A stretch of DNA of 33,214 nt, taken from contig LRSR01009885.1 of assembly GCA_001579985.1 (NCBI GenBank), positions 1-33,214 on the forward strand. Reading direction: 5' to 3'. The notes beneath the pieces were generated by a model. It saw nothing but the letters and a program-made list of their open reading frames with translations, was not told the DNA's origin and ran no database searches. The translations under genes were made by a program, and so were the position numbers. Origin of the DNA: Hypsibius dujardini (Eukaryota; Tardigrada; Eutardigrada; Parachela; Hypsibiidae). Every line of letters starts with the position of its first letter. The first letter of the stretch is position 1. Of the stretch, positions 20,362-33,080 are shown piece by piece.

Positions 20362-21150
20362 ATGTCGAAGGAAGGGAATTCCACTTGGTTCAAGGAGTCG
20401 GAGATGCTCTACAACTACGTGATCGACACAGTCATGTCCGACTGCAAAGGTAAAATAGACTCGTAAATTTGTTGTGGTTTTTCTCGAGGCTGGCGCACCG
20501 AGGTGGATTGTTTAATGAGCGGACAAGTGCATGATTTCTAATACAGAGGCAAAAGAAGCAACCCTTTTTTCGCCCGTTTCAGGGGTCCTTGCCGCGCCTC
20601 TGACCCTTTTTTTGTATTGACTGTCGGAACTCCAATTGTGAATACACTGAGTTATCGGCACTCTTTTTTTCTTTCAGAGTATTTTTTGGATGAGGGTGTG
20701 CCGGAAGATATCCTTTTGGACTTGAAAGCCGTCTGGGAGCATCATGTGGAGCAGAGCCGCGTCACTAAAAATCAGCCCTCATCAATCAGCCATCACCAGC
20801 AACAGAAAGCACCGGCGCGTAATAACGCCGGCGGCCTGACACAGATGGACGGGATGGACGGATCGGGCGACGATGAGGGCGAGGAAGAGAAGGGAGACGG
20901 CGATGTGGATGCCAGCGGCAGGAAGTACGACCGGCCAGTCAATGACACCGAAGAGATCACCTCGGAGGACGATGAGCCCGGCGCGGAGGATCCTGAAGGC
21001 TTGATGGACACGGAGAATATCGTGGTGTGTCAGTACGACAAGGTGCTGCGGCAGAAGAACAAATTCAAAATGCAGCTGAAATCGGGCATCATGACTGTCA
21101 ACGAGAAAGACTATGTCTTCCAGAAGTGTCTGGGAGAAGCGGACTGGTAG
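20362..21150 (+). CDS. GTF2A1: Transcription initiation factor TFIIA large (alpha/beta) subunit, short form
   Basis: Two exons, 20362-20449 and 20678-21150, give 186 residues (human about 376). TFIIA binds TBP and stabilises it on promoter DNA. The N-terminal four-helix-bundle part is seen in YNYVIDTVMSDCKEYFLDEG and ILLDLKAVWEHHVEQSR (about 17-57). The C-terminal beta-barrel part is seen in ENIVVCQYDKVLRQKNKFK and GIMTVNEKDYVF, ending EADW exactly as in the family. Between them lie a short Gln/His/Asn linker, a Taspase1-like QMDG site (85-88) and an acidic stretch. The linker is less than a third of the human length. The start was chosen because CCACCATG precedes it and it directly begins the conserved helix. 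The gene diverges from PRODH. Confidence 0.94.
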
Positions 21151-21958
21151 TTTGTGTGCGGGAAGTTCGGGATCGTTAACTTGATTCATAGACTGAGCCA
21201 TCTCTCGCGTTGATTGATAGAATTCGTTGACTTAGGGGGACTCTGAATTTTCTCTGTTTCATGTGATCTGGAAAGTCTGGGAATAGCGACGCTTCTTTGC
21301 CTTGCCTTTTACATTTCATCCTGTACTTTTGCCTACGGCGAGCACTGCGATCATTGCATTCTTTGCGATCATTGCATTCTTTGTAATGCTAAGCGCATCT
21401 CACTATGAGCGAGTCGAAGGCACAGCGCGAAGATGTGCCGTTATTTCCATTGACAGGATAATTCTCACGCAGTAGAAGGAATGCTTCGTTATATTTATCT
21501 CTAATATTTCTGCGTATGTTTTTTTTCATAGTTGGCGGGCAATGATTTGCATCGTCAGTGTGACTCAGCTTCATCGGAACGTCCAAATGAATTTTTCGAA
21601 TCGTGGAGCAATGTAGCTCTTTAAACTGGAATGATCAAACTGCAGCAAGTACGATGTAAGAAAACGATCCCGAGAAAATTCACACGCGAACCCAACCGGT
21701 ATCGTATACCACACGTGGTATGCATGGAAAACAGCGCGCACAGAGATGTCACAATCAGAACAGAGTAAAGAAAGATCTGCCCCCAACGTATCGAATCATT
21801 ATCAGAGAGAGACAGGAAAAATTAGGTAGCCTATAGGTGCATGAAATATCAACTAGGGTCCGCATTTGTAGGTACGGACGATAAAAAAAACAAGGACAAT
21901 GTATACAAGCCTCCGCGCATTCCGGAAAAGAAACTTCCACCCAAAACTTCCCGCAATC
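21151..21958. other. Intergenic region between convergent TFIIA and RAB14
   Basis: Contains the 3' UTRs of both genes by position. I see no conserved frame, RNA gene or repeat of note apart from a short ATCATTGCATTCTTTG duplication near 21345-21385. Confidence 0.5.
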
Positions 21959-23371
<1,413 letters not shown>

Positions 23372-24278
23372 TCAGCAACAATCCATCTGACGTAAACAAA
23401 TTAAGAAAAGCAAAGTCCAATTCCCATCGGACGGGGAAAACGTGCAATGAATCACGTAGTAAAGCCTTCTGGAATTCAGCAGCTTCCCCACGCAGAACGA
23501 GGACAATGCCGTAAAACAGGACGCCCAATTCGTTGATCCGTTTCAAGGAGTTCTCAGTCCTCATGTTTTCTTCATTTTTCTCAATCAGTTCCTTAATCAA
23601 ACTCTCATGCGAATTTCTCAGTTTCTATCTTGCCTCAACACCCCTAAATTAATTCTAACGAAAATATACACCAAGCACGGTCAGGGAAAAAATGTTGAAA
23701 ATTCGCACAACGCAGCTTTCCTCACCAATCTCAGCATTTTCCCCCAAAAAAAATGGATTCCTCACCTCGGGCAAAGGACTGAAAAGTTGACCAGGCAGAC
23801 AGCAATTCCAAATGCAATTAGTAATTCATAATCGGACTCCTGGACGCGCAGGAAAAGTCATCAGAAATTTGCAAAAAGGGGTGATATTTCTCAAAGATCC
23901 ATTCATCCATCTGTTTTTGCTGTAGCGCTGTATTTGACAGCTGGCTCGGATTAATTCGTGAGATTGGCAGACGAGCAGCAGGATATTATTGCCACATAGG
24001 GCAGCTAGTGAGTGGTAGATTTAGCGCACGTCTGCCAATCAAAAACAAAAGCTTGAAACATTTCGTCCAATACCAATGCTTGCTTCAGAAATTTGCTGGG
24101 ATCGCTTTCGTTTGCTCAAGATTTTCATAGAAAACCACAGAAAGGAGCAGATAAATTTTAAAATATATCTCCAGATGCCTTTCCGCAGCGAGGCAAGACA
24201 TTTACAGAGTACAGATCAGTGTCGGAAATGAATTTCACGAAGTCGCTCGGAGAGTGTTGACCCATTCTGCTCACCACC

Positions 24279-24286
24279 TGACGTCA
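24279..24286. promoter_or_regulatory. Palindromic CRE/ATF site TGACGTCA
   Basis: A perfect 8-base CRE match, 594 bases upstream of the CHCHD2/10 start codon and about 1 kb upstream of RAB14. Confidence 0.35.
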
Positions 24287-24486
24287 TCATCACACGCCCC
24301 AAAAATAGACTGATGTAAAAGTAGAAAAGGGTTTCTTTACCGCAAGGATGTGTGTATTGTTGGCTCGATCTGTTTCCAGCTTCGGAGTGACAGTCCCTTG
24401 AGGCTTTTTAACCGCCTTAAGTGATTTGATTTCTACTTGATTTCTGGACCTTTCGAAAGTGATTTCATCTCGGTGTTCAGTACTTT

Positions 24487-24607
24487 AGTGCTACGATTAT
24501 AACGGTCGGTTAAGTCCCGCCTTCGTCATACGCGCCTATGTCTTCAGCTAACACACACAGGCCGAGTGCGCTGCCCGGGTGTAAGAACCGACTGTTATAA
24601 TCGCACT
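24487..24607. repeat. Inverted repeat, 22-25 bp arms, possible MITE
   Basis: The left arm 24487-24511 and right arm 24586-24607 pair as reverse complements over 22 positions with one mismatch and one small gap (core GATTATAAC...GTCGGTT). The spacer is 74 bases, so the whole is about 121 bp. No transposase is present and I see no clear target-site duplication. Confidence 0.6.
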
Positions 24608-24879
24608 ACATTACTCAGCTGACGCTTGAGAAGCTCCATAGGAAACTTTATTGGACCTAGGGAGCTACTTACCAAACGTTGCCATAGCGCAAGGAAATCG
24701 CAGAATCTTCCGTACTCATCTGACGGATTACTCACACGTCGTGCTTTGGAAGAAGAGTACTTATAGGATTTTTGAGTGAGTGAGCTTGTGTGTAAGAAGG
24801 ATATTCTATTGCGTTATCCATTCTCGGTTGCGGATTCTCCTACGTTTTCTCTTTTAGTATTCCCTAACAGCCAGCAACA

Positions 24880-25863
24880 ATGGGTCGCGGATCACGAGGA
24901 GGTGGTGGACGGTCGCCTTCCCCTATGTCGTAAGTGACATCAGAACCTGAAATCACTCGAGAAATTGGAATGGGTTGGTCTTTGATCCACCGGGGGGAAA
25001 GGGATTAACGGTCTTCGAGGATTGTCTTAAAATTGGTCTTCCCAAGACGCCGTTCTCCTAAATGCATCGTTGTCTGTCGTTTCCGTTTGATATTTTCGGA
25101 TTTAAAATTGTGTTAACCTGCGCAATTAATTGGTTTCTAGGTCGGCGCCGCGTCGCAACATGTCGTCTGCTCCAGCTCGACCTGCACCGCCGCCTCAGCA
25201 ACGCGCTCCAGTGCCCGTTGCTCCGGCGCCTACTGCCGTGGCTCCGGCTGCCGGTGGTGGTGGTGGAATGATGGGTCAAATTGCTTCCACGGCCATCGGA
25301 GTGGGAATAGGATCCGCAGTGGTAAGTATGGCGAGATCTTTGATCAATCAACCCCAACCGATCACTCAATCACTAACTTTAATTTGTGATCACATGTTCG
25401 AGTCAGCCAATCAATCGATCAATCAATGGCGCTTCGTATAGAAGTTTTCTGTCTGATCAAACTGATCAGTATCGGTGCGACTACGAGGCCATATCGTTGA
25501 CAACAGATGTGGACGATTCCAATCCGCCACGATCAACCGATGATCAGGGGAATGAATATTTTGTTTTTTCTATTATTTTCTCAGGGACATACTATCGGAC
25601 ACATGATGACCGGTGGCGGTAGCCGTGGCGAGCAAAACGAGGTCGCCCAAGCCGCCCCACAGTCCAACCAGGCGCAAAATTACCCCCAGCAGCCGTACGG
25701 TCAGCAGGGCTATGAGCAACAGCCCAACTCTGCGAATCCGTGCGAACTGGAAATGAAGGAATTCTTGGCGTGCGCGCAAAACAACAGCTCGGACATTTCT
25801 CTGTGCACCGGATTTAACGAAATTCTTAAGTCATGCCGCACCAGATATGGAATGCAACAGTAG
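24880..25863 (+). CDS. CHCHD2: Coiled-coil-helix-coiled-coil-helix protein CHCHD2/CHCHD10 family
   Basis: Three exons: 24880-24929, 25141-25321 and 25585-25863, giving 169 residues. It starts MGRGSRGGGGRSPSP, followed by an Ala/Pro-rich region and the conserved hydrophobic glycine-zipper segment (MMGQIASTAIGVGIGSAVGH). The C-terminal CHCH domain has the twin CX9C motif at Cys130/Cys140 and Cys151/Cys161 (CELEMKEFLAC and CTGFNEILKSC), as in MIA40-dependent import. The family works in the intermembrane space with MICOS and cytochrome oxidase and in the nucleus as a stress transcription factor. A Gln/Asn-rich insert (QPYGQQGYEQQPN) precedes the CHCH domain. CHCHD2 and CHCHD10 split late, so the single invertebrate copy corresponds to both. 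The introns hold AATC words. The gene converges on UQCC1. Confidence 0.95.
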
Positions 25864-26144
25864 ATTCACTGAGGTTCGGCGGCAGCATTGCTCTGTCCTA
25901 GCGCTCTTGATATAACTCTGTGGAAACTAAGTGTGGAATTACCCTGTCCTCTTTTCTCTGTGTGTGTTGAAGGCTTTGAAGCTGAAGTTGATTCTTCAAG
26001 GAACCTTAAATTTGTGTGTGAAGTGAAGTAGACGTGTACTTGAGAATTGAGAATTGAGTTTTTCAGTCTTCGAATTCGCATTCACAGCACAAGTGCTGGA
26101 ACGATCCTCGTCAACATGCAGGCAATCAAAACACTTAAATTGTC

Positions 26145-27039
26145 TTAATCCCGTATTTGTGATAAAGGAAGCCATCTGACAATTCCTTGATGCATAATTT
26201 GATGTCGGTCTTGCATTTCTAGATTCTCGATCTGCAAAAGTGATTAAAACGTAACAATTTTAAAATAGATGAATAATCATCAGCAATAGATGATTGGCCA
26301 GTTTCGCGGTATGAGTTTCAGTTGATCACACTCGTCCGTCACTGGCAAAAGAAACGCAACTTTGACATAAGTTACCTGTTTTCGCACGTAATAAACGAGC
26401 AGCTCAATCTTCCTGGGATCGTCGCAGTTCATTGCAAAGAAATGTCGCCAGATTGCGCCAGCAAGGACTTTGTCGTCGAGCAGAAGTCCCTAAAACATCC
26501 ACGTTCAAAGTCCACAAGTCATCAGACAACAACAAAGTTGTCAGTTTAAAACGTCACCAGACCAGTCACCTCATCATAACCGAACAATGCCGCCCGAAAT
26601 TGATCACCCAGCACGCCCATTCCTTTCTTGCGATTCATTGCTGCAGCCGTCTACAAAAGGCAAAACGAATCGATAAACTTTATTCAACGAATGTCTAGCA
26701 AAATAAAACAATCCTTTCTTGACCGGGATTACGCACCCCCAACCGTAAACTCCTTTCGTCCACGTCCTTCCAGAAGGCTCTGACAATCTTATTCCGCATA
26801 AACTTTCCCGGATAGCCCTCCTTATTGATCCGAACAATACACATCCTAAAACAAAACCAAGTGGAAATTCACATGCAACCACTACTGTTCCAACAGTGAC
26901 AAGGACAGTGGCACAGACAGAAACAGACAGACCGACAGACAGACAAACAGAGATAGACAGACAGACAAAAATAGGCAGACAGACAGACAGATAGACAAAC
27001 CAGCAGACAGACAGACAGGCAAACAGGCAGACAGACAGG

Positions 27040-27086
<47 letters not shown>

Positions 27087-28285
27087 GCAGACAGACAGGC
27101 AGACAGACAGACAGACAGACAGACAAACAAGAATGGTTACACAATTCACACAACCATAAGTGTATTGTCAGCACCAATAATTCATTTCGAAAACGGAAAT
27201 CCCATACCACACATGAAGCTCCGTAATTTTATGCCAGGAGTTGAAGGTATCGGGCAAGCCAAGGACTTCAAAAAAGTGAAGATGATTGAGTGGATCGGTA
27301 CAGCAGCCGAACATAACGGTGGCGGCATAGCTTAAGCCTTTCCCCCGCTTCCCCATAAACGCAAACTGATCACGCAAGGCCTGTCCTTTCTGCCAAAACC
27401 AGGCTCGTTTACCAGGTGAGAAGAGTTTCATCATTATCTGCAATTACAACGACTTTGAAATAAAACCGTAGATCTATTAAACTAAATATTAAAATACACC
27501 CGACCACTGAAGCTCAACCCATCAAGCGATTCAACAAATACTTACTTTATCACCCACAGAGTAATCTGGCAGCGGCGCCGCCAACCTCGATGATGTCGAA
27601 AAAGGATGTGGCCGGATATCAACGGACAGACCGGTAGGCCGATGGCTGGGGAATCCAACTGAAGATGACACTCCATGCGATATTTTACGCCAATGGCAGT
27701 CATTAAAAAGTTCTCTTTGGTCAGCTGCGGTCCCAGCCCATCGTGGAAGAACCTACGTTAATCAAGGACATGTATGCATTAACAAACAACGAAGGAAGTA
27801 GCGACAGCTAGAATACATCAATCAATCAATCCATCAATCGACAGAACGGCTACATAGAACATGGAATGCAAACTGTAGCACTAGAAGTGAAGTGGGAATG
27901 AACGATCAGCAGTTTCCGATTTTAGCACTCTAATTAATGGAAAAATTTCTTGCTGAATTAAATGAGCTCAAATCACTCAAAATAATCGACAAAATGATCG
28001 CCTAGGGGGAGCCTGCTGGGAAGCTTTTGTTAAATGACAAACATAATTCCACAATCAATCGATATATCGCACACTCCAACAGAGAAGTCGGGGTGCCTAA
28101 CAGCTGATTAAGTAAAAATATATCCTACTAAAAAAGACCAATCGTCACCTCCCTACCCCAGTATGAAGAGCGCAAATCAAGCCTTGTTGGGCTTTCCACT
28201 GGTAGATGGATGCAAGAGACGAAATCCGCGAGAAAACAGTCGACGGCATTCGCCGTTGCAGAACGGTCACCGACATCATGATCAT
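26145..28285 (-). CDS. UQCC1: Ubiquinol-cytochrome c reductase assembly factor 1 (CBP3 family)
   Basis: Seven minus-strand exons: 28157-28285, 27546-27752, 27208-27437, 26737-26845, 26570-26650, 26376-26489, 26145-26231. Phases agree, giving 318 residues (human 299). The family (yeast Cbp3) chaperones newly made cytochrome b in complex III assembly at the matrix side. The match is clear at LPDTFNSWHKITELHVW followed by MCIVRINKEGYPGKFM, FRAALFGYDEGLLLDD, AIWRHFFAMNCDDPRKIELL and VYYVRKQ, in the same order as in human UQCC1. The N-terminus is Arg/Ser-rich (VTVLQRRMPSTVFSRISS), which fits mitochondrial import. Four in-frame Met codons occur in the first 15; the most upstream was used. Exons 1 and 2 encode the unconserved N-terminal third and are less certain. 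Confidence 0.92.
26916..27126. repeat. (CAGA)n tract in UQCC1 intron
   Basis: Long CAGA run with CAAA and CAGG variants, inside intron 26846-27207. It reads TCTG on the sense strand. Confidence 0.92.
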
Positions 28286-28686
28286 TGCAACTGCCGGTTC
28301 CCGTCAACTTTGCCGGGACAAATTCCAAGAGGAAATACGTATGCCCCGAGATTCGGAAACAGTGCGTTCATAAAACAAATCCCAAAGTTTCATAAGCAGG
28401 AGATATACATGTATCATAAAAAAGTCAGTAAGCACCTCAAAATCCCCTGGATTTTGGTTTGATTTTGGTTTACCCACCGGGGTGGGTGGGGGCGCCCCTC
28501 CTCCACTTCAAATCCCCCCTAATCCGAAATGTAAACAAAGCAACGCAATAAGCTGTGCTTTTTGTACTGTACAGGTAGGTAGCACTCGGAAATTTGCCCC
28601 TCTTGAGTAGCTCCCCTGCGACGACTGCCTCGCCAATTATTCCACCTCGACGAACCCATTTAACCGCAGGATTAAATTTTATCGTC
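28286..28686. promoter_or_regulatory. Compact divergent promoter region of UQCC1 and ADAM17
   Basis: Only 401 bases separate the two divergent start codons. It contains a near-palindrome ACCCACCGGGGTGGGT near 28472-28487 and a GC-rich patch after it. The promoter role is inferred from gene orientation. Confidence 0.5.
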
Positions 28687-29732
28687 ATGGATCGGACTGA
28701 ATTCTGGCTGCTGCGTTTATGCTGTCTACTTGTGCTGCCGGGAATGGGAAAATCAGCCGCAGGTGCGGGATTATTGTTACTTTTTCGTATTAGCATCCTC
28801 CTCCTCTTCCGGTTTTCGACCTGGATTTCCTGTGAAAATCGTCCCCCGGGCAAATAAAAGTAATAATCCCTTTACTATTTTCATCTTTTTTTCAGGATCA
28901 TTAAAAGATCGGCTACGCGGTTTCGACATTCTAACACCGGACGATTTTGCGCATAAAATTGTGAAGAGAGCCACAGTCGCCAGTGAGAATTTGTACAACG
29001 ACATTGAGGACATGCGATTTTCGGCACTCGACCGGTATGTTGACTGTTTGGGACGTGGTGGATACCGATATAGAAGGCGATTCGTTTTTTGGTACCGGGC
29101 CAGATGAAACCGAGCTCGTTTTTACTCTTGAGGGGCTGAGAGGGACATTGATTTAATCGCATTTGTGCAAGCAAGCAATCGATCAATCAAGCAATCAATT
29201 AATTATTTATTTTTGCCATTGTTCGGTGTCTAATTAACTATCAGTCAATGGACATACAATACTTGACAGAACACCGGTCCCTCCTTTCTACGCATCTCGA
29301 TCTGGACACCAAAAAAGCTCAGCTTTCTATTTCTTGTTTCCAGAAAATTTCGTCTCACTCTGTTTCCGAAGAAGGGGCTGTTCACATCGGACTTCGAGAT
29401 AACTTTGACCGATGGTCACGGCAGGACGACCCCTGCCGTTGTGGATAAAACTACCTTTTTCGGCGGCCACGTTTTCGGTAGGATGGCAACTCAATCACGT
29501 GCATTTGTCGCGGTTAGTGCAGTATGATCAAAACAAACGATCGCTTTTCAGGCGAAAAAGACTCGGAGGTCAATCTTCATGTTAAGGACAATCAACTTGT
29601 TGGATCCATCCGTACGGAGGATGATACGTTTTACTTTGAGGTTTGATAACTGATACCCGAACTGTATGGCTAGATTTGCGTATCTTCTTTCTACTTCCAC
29701 TCTGTCTATCCGTCCGTCTCTCTCTCTCTTTC

Positions 29733-29765
<33 letters not shown>

Positions 29766-29771
29766 TTGTCA

Positions 29772-29843
<72 letters not shown>

Positions 29844-31970
29844 ACCTGTTTGTCTGTCTTTTTTTTTTTGTCTGTGTGTTGATCTCGAGTTCATTCTAGA
29901 CAGTACTTGCATCAGAGGTTGCTCTAGTTATCCATTTTTATGAATCTCAACTCGATCTCCTTTTTGTAGCCTGCCGACCTGCATTTACCAGTGGAATCCA
30001 ACGCTACTTTAGTATATCGCAAATCAGACATTATAAAAATGCCTGAGGATGGTAATTCGGAGCATCGCACTTGTGGCTTTGTTGAAGCAGGTACATACTA
30101 CTGCGTAGTAGCTAGTATTTTTCATGTCCTTCTTCGGGAAGTGCTCTACGAGTTGGCAGTTTGTACTCAAGCTACGCATGATTATGTATCGATAGACCAG
30201 GACTACTTGCTGGGCGACTCCGATGATAGTGCTGCGGACTTGCACCCCATCAGGAATCGCCGAGATGTCGCATCTTTCTCCCCCACTCATACCCGTTGTG
30301 GGTTGCGACTTGTTGCGGACTTTCGATTCTTCAACTCAGTTGGCGGGAAAAGTCCTAAACGAACCATTACGTACCTGGTAAAGTCTGTGCGTATGATTTC
30401 TTTTTGTGACTGTATCGATTATGGTGAATCTTCCTTTTCGTTAGATCAACGTGATTGATCGCGTGAATGGCATCTACAACAGCACCAATTGGAACGAAGG
30501 ACACGAGCAGGACCCGCTAATCGGCTACGGATTTGTTATACAGGCCATCAACATCTTGACGGAGCCTACTTTACCCAAGGCAGGCGACCATCACTACAAC
30601 GATCAAGTTACAGGCCGGACATCAAAGGAAATTTTAGATGTATGTCTTGAGAGAATATTGTCAGTTGCAAACATTTTAAGAAATCTGATGGCTGCTGTGA
30701 TAGGGCATCGTGCTTTGCAGTTATTTAGCCGGGACTCGAATCACGAAAAGTTCTGCCTAGCTCACCTTTTCACCGATCAGACCCTCGAGTCGGGCGTTCT
30801 AGGACTGGCGTATGTCGGCAACGGGCGATCCGGATCCGCTGGTGGAATTTGTTCTGCTCGTACGTCGTCTGATACCTTGCGCTCTATTCGTAATTCGGGA
30901 TTGACTGAAGGGAAATTCGAAAATTTTTGATCTTTTATTTTCGTCGTCTGACCGCGGGGTTACTGCTTGCTGCCTGTCTGTCTGTACCTCTTGTTGTCTG
31001 TTTGTCCATATGCCTGTCTGTTGGTCTGTTGGTCTGCATCTGTGTTTATCTGTCTATCTGTCTGTCTATCTGTCTGTCTGTCTGTCTGTCTGCCTGTCTG
31101 CCTGTCTTGGGTTTCATTACCGCGCGTCGAGTTACGTATCCTTGACTCTGACTGAGCACGTGTATATTCTTCCATCACTCACAGCCTACGTCAAGGACGG
31201 ACGGGCAATGTTTCTAAACTCTGGCCTCACCACCGCCAGAAACAACTACGACCAGATAGTCATCACACGAGAGATGGAACTGGTGACGGCCCACGAACTC
31301 GGCCATAATTGGGGCAGTCAGCATGATCCTGAAAATAAAGACTGCACCCCGGACAGTCGAGCCGGTGGCCGTTTCCTGATGTACATGTATTCTGTCTCCG
31401 GGTTGGAGTCGAATAATAAGGTGAGTGAACTCCCTCATACGATTTATTTCAATCGGTCTTCATGTCTCTGGATCTTGATTGCTTTTTTTCTTGGGCAGTT
31501 TTTCAGTCCCTGCAGTCGTCGTTCTGTCCGCGTTGTATTGCTCAGCAAGGCAGCGAGCTGCTTCTTCCGTATGTTTAGTCCGCACAGACGCATTCACGTC
31601 TCATCGTCATCACACGTTGGTTCACTTTTTTAGGTCCTGAAAAATCTTTGTGCGGCAATTTCCTTGTGGAAGATGGTGAGCAGTGTGATGCGGGATATAT
31701 CGGAGCGGAGGACAAGGATGCCTGCTGCGATCAACGCTGCAAACTACGGCCCGACGCGATTTGTAGCGACAAAAATTCCGTATGCTGTTCCAATTGTAAA
31801 TATTCACCGACCAGCATGAAGTGCTCGGAAATGAGCGTGGAGACATGTCAGGACGCGGCATTCTGTCCCGGGGTAAGAAGCGTGACTCAGTCAGACTGGC
31901 AGCCAGACAGACACACAGACACACAGACGAACAGACACACAGACACACAGACAGATAGACAGACAGAAGA

Positions 31971-32025
<55 letters not shown>

Positions 32026-33080
32026 GGAAGGGAGGGAGAGGGGCACACAGACAGATATAGAGACGTTCGATACACTCAGAAAAAAATCTTTGCTTTGTTT
32101 CAGAACAACTCTGAGTGCCCCAAACCAGGCCCAGCTCCAGATGGCCAAAAATGCTTCGATGAGTAAGTGACCCACTTGCTTCTTCCTTTAATTTTGTGAA
32201 CAGCGTAGGGATTCTAAATATCGTCTGATGTTCCCATTTGTAACAGTGTTATTTCTTTTCGTAGTGGTGAATGCAAAAATGGGCATTGTCTGTCCTTCTG
32301 CGAAACAAAGGGCCAATTGTCTTGCGTCTGTGATAACAGTGAGTGTTTATTTCTTGATCATTGTTTCCAGCCGATCAAATCTCTCTTATGTTGCAGTAAT
32401 GGAGTCGTGCCAGGTCTGCTGCCGGCGCCAGAACGAAACATGCCATCCGTACAACTTCGCTCTCAAACCCCAGGAGATCAAGTACAAGGCTGTACCGAAC
32501 GGCCGGTCTTGCATTCAGGGTCATTGTTCAAATGTAAGTCAAAATGACAAAACATCCTTTCAGGGCAAAGATGTGTGGCGAACTTTGCTTTCGTTGATGC
32601 AGGGCAACTGCAAGCAATCGATCCAGGATTTTGCCGCCCGCGTTTGGCTTGTCATTGAACGGATAGACTTCAGTAATTTCGGTAAGTTCCGAGAATAAGA
32701 AGTGGCAACTGGAAAGTCACTGGTCCAAAAATAGACTCGCGAGCAGGCGCAGACAATCGATGCACCCTGATTGGTTGAAATGTCTGTGTCTCGCGTTTTT
32801 CACCTTGGTGGTTGTTTACAGCGGCATTCTTGAAGAACAACATTGTCGGTGCTGTTATCATTTTGAGCCTCATTGTCTGGATCCCGGCCAGTTGCATTGT
32901 TCACAACATAGTGAGCCCCCTTCTTCCTTGCGTTTGATTGCATCGACTTCGTCAAGCTGGACGAACGCGTCTCTTCCGTTGCAGGATAAAAAGTTCAAGA
33001 AAGAGCATTCCCAGGAATTTAACAGGTTGAAACGAACGGTAAGATTCGTTAGCTCAATGTCGAGAACGTTTACACAGTAG
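28687..33080 (+). CDS. ADAM17: ADAM17-type metalloprotease (TACE), membrane sheddase
   Basis: Seventeen exons, phase-consistent: 28687-28762, 28896-29034, 29344-29477, 29552-29640, 29970-30090, 30160-30377, 30445-30639, 30721-30859, 31185-31420, 31499-31568, 31634-31872, 32104-32162, 32265-32338, 32397-32533, 32603-32681, 32822-32910, and 32985 onward. Features in order: signal peptide (1-25), prodomain with a free Cys in EHRTCGF (about 183), furin-type RNRR (about 219-222), metalloprotease with zinc site [12 protein letters not shown] (about 409-420) and Met-turn Met, Cys-rich disintegrin-like and membrane-proximal domains ([15 protein letters not shown] onward), a juxtamembrane helix (CANDIS-like), and one membrane helix [20 protein letters not shown]. 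The family releases ectodomains of cytokines and receptors. If the last exon is read through, TAG at 33078-33080 ends a 729-residue protein with a very short tail. A GTAAGA donor at 33039 leaves open a longer tail outside the window. The start of exon 6 (30160 or 30172) is uncertain. Confidence 0.95.
29728..29876. repeat. (TCTG)n tract in ADAM17 intron
   Basis: TCTG with TTTG variants in intron 29641-29969. It is pyrimidine-rich on the sense strand. Confidence 0.92.
30971..31108. repeat. (TCTG)n tract in ADAM17 intron
   Basis: TCTG, TCTA and TTGG variants in intron 30860-31184, on the sense strand. Confidence 0.9.
31893..32035. repeat. (CAGA)n tract in ADAM17 intron, opposite orientation
   Basis: CACAGA then a run of CAGA units in intron 31873-32103. 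Here the purine-rich strand is the sense strand, unlike the other two long tracts in this gene. Confidence 0.92.

Noticed and set aside
26869-27210. Long Cys/Leu/Ser/Val frames on the minus strand
   Set aside because: Intronic (TCTG)n in UQCC1.
28163-28462. 99-codon plus-strand frame over the UQCC1 first exon
   Set aside because: Antisense to the UQCC1 mitochondrial presequence exon, which joins in phase to the rest of that gene.
30178-30377. A second possible acceptor for ADAM17 exon 6 at 30171
   Set aside because: Both 30159 and 30171 keep the frame. I used 30159 because its pyrimidine context is better, but cannot exclude the other.
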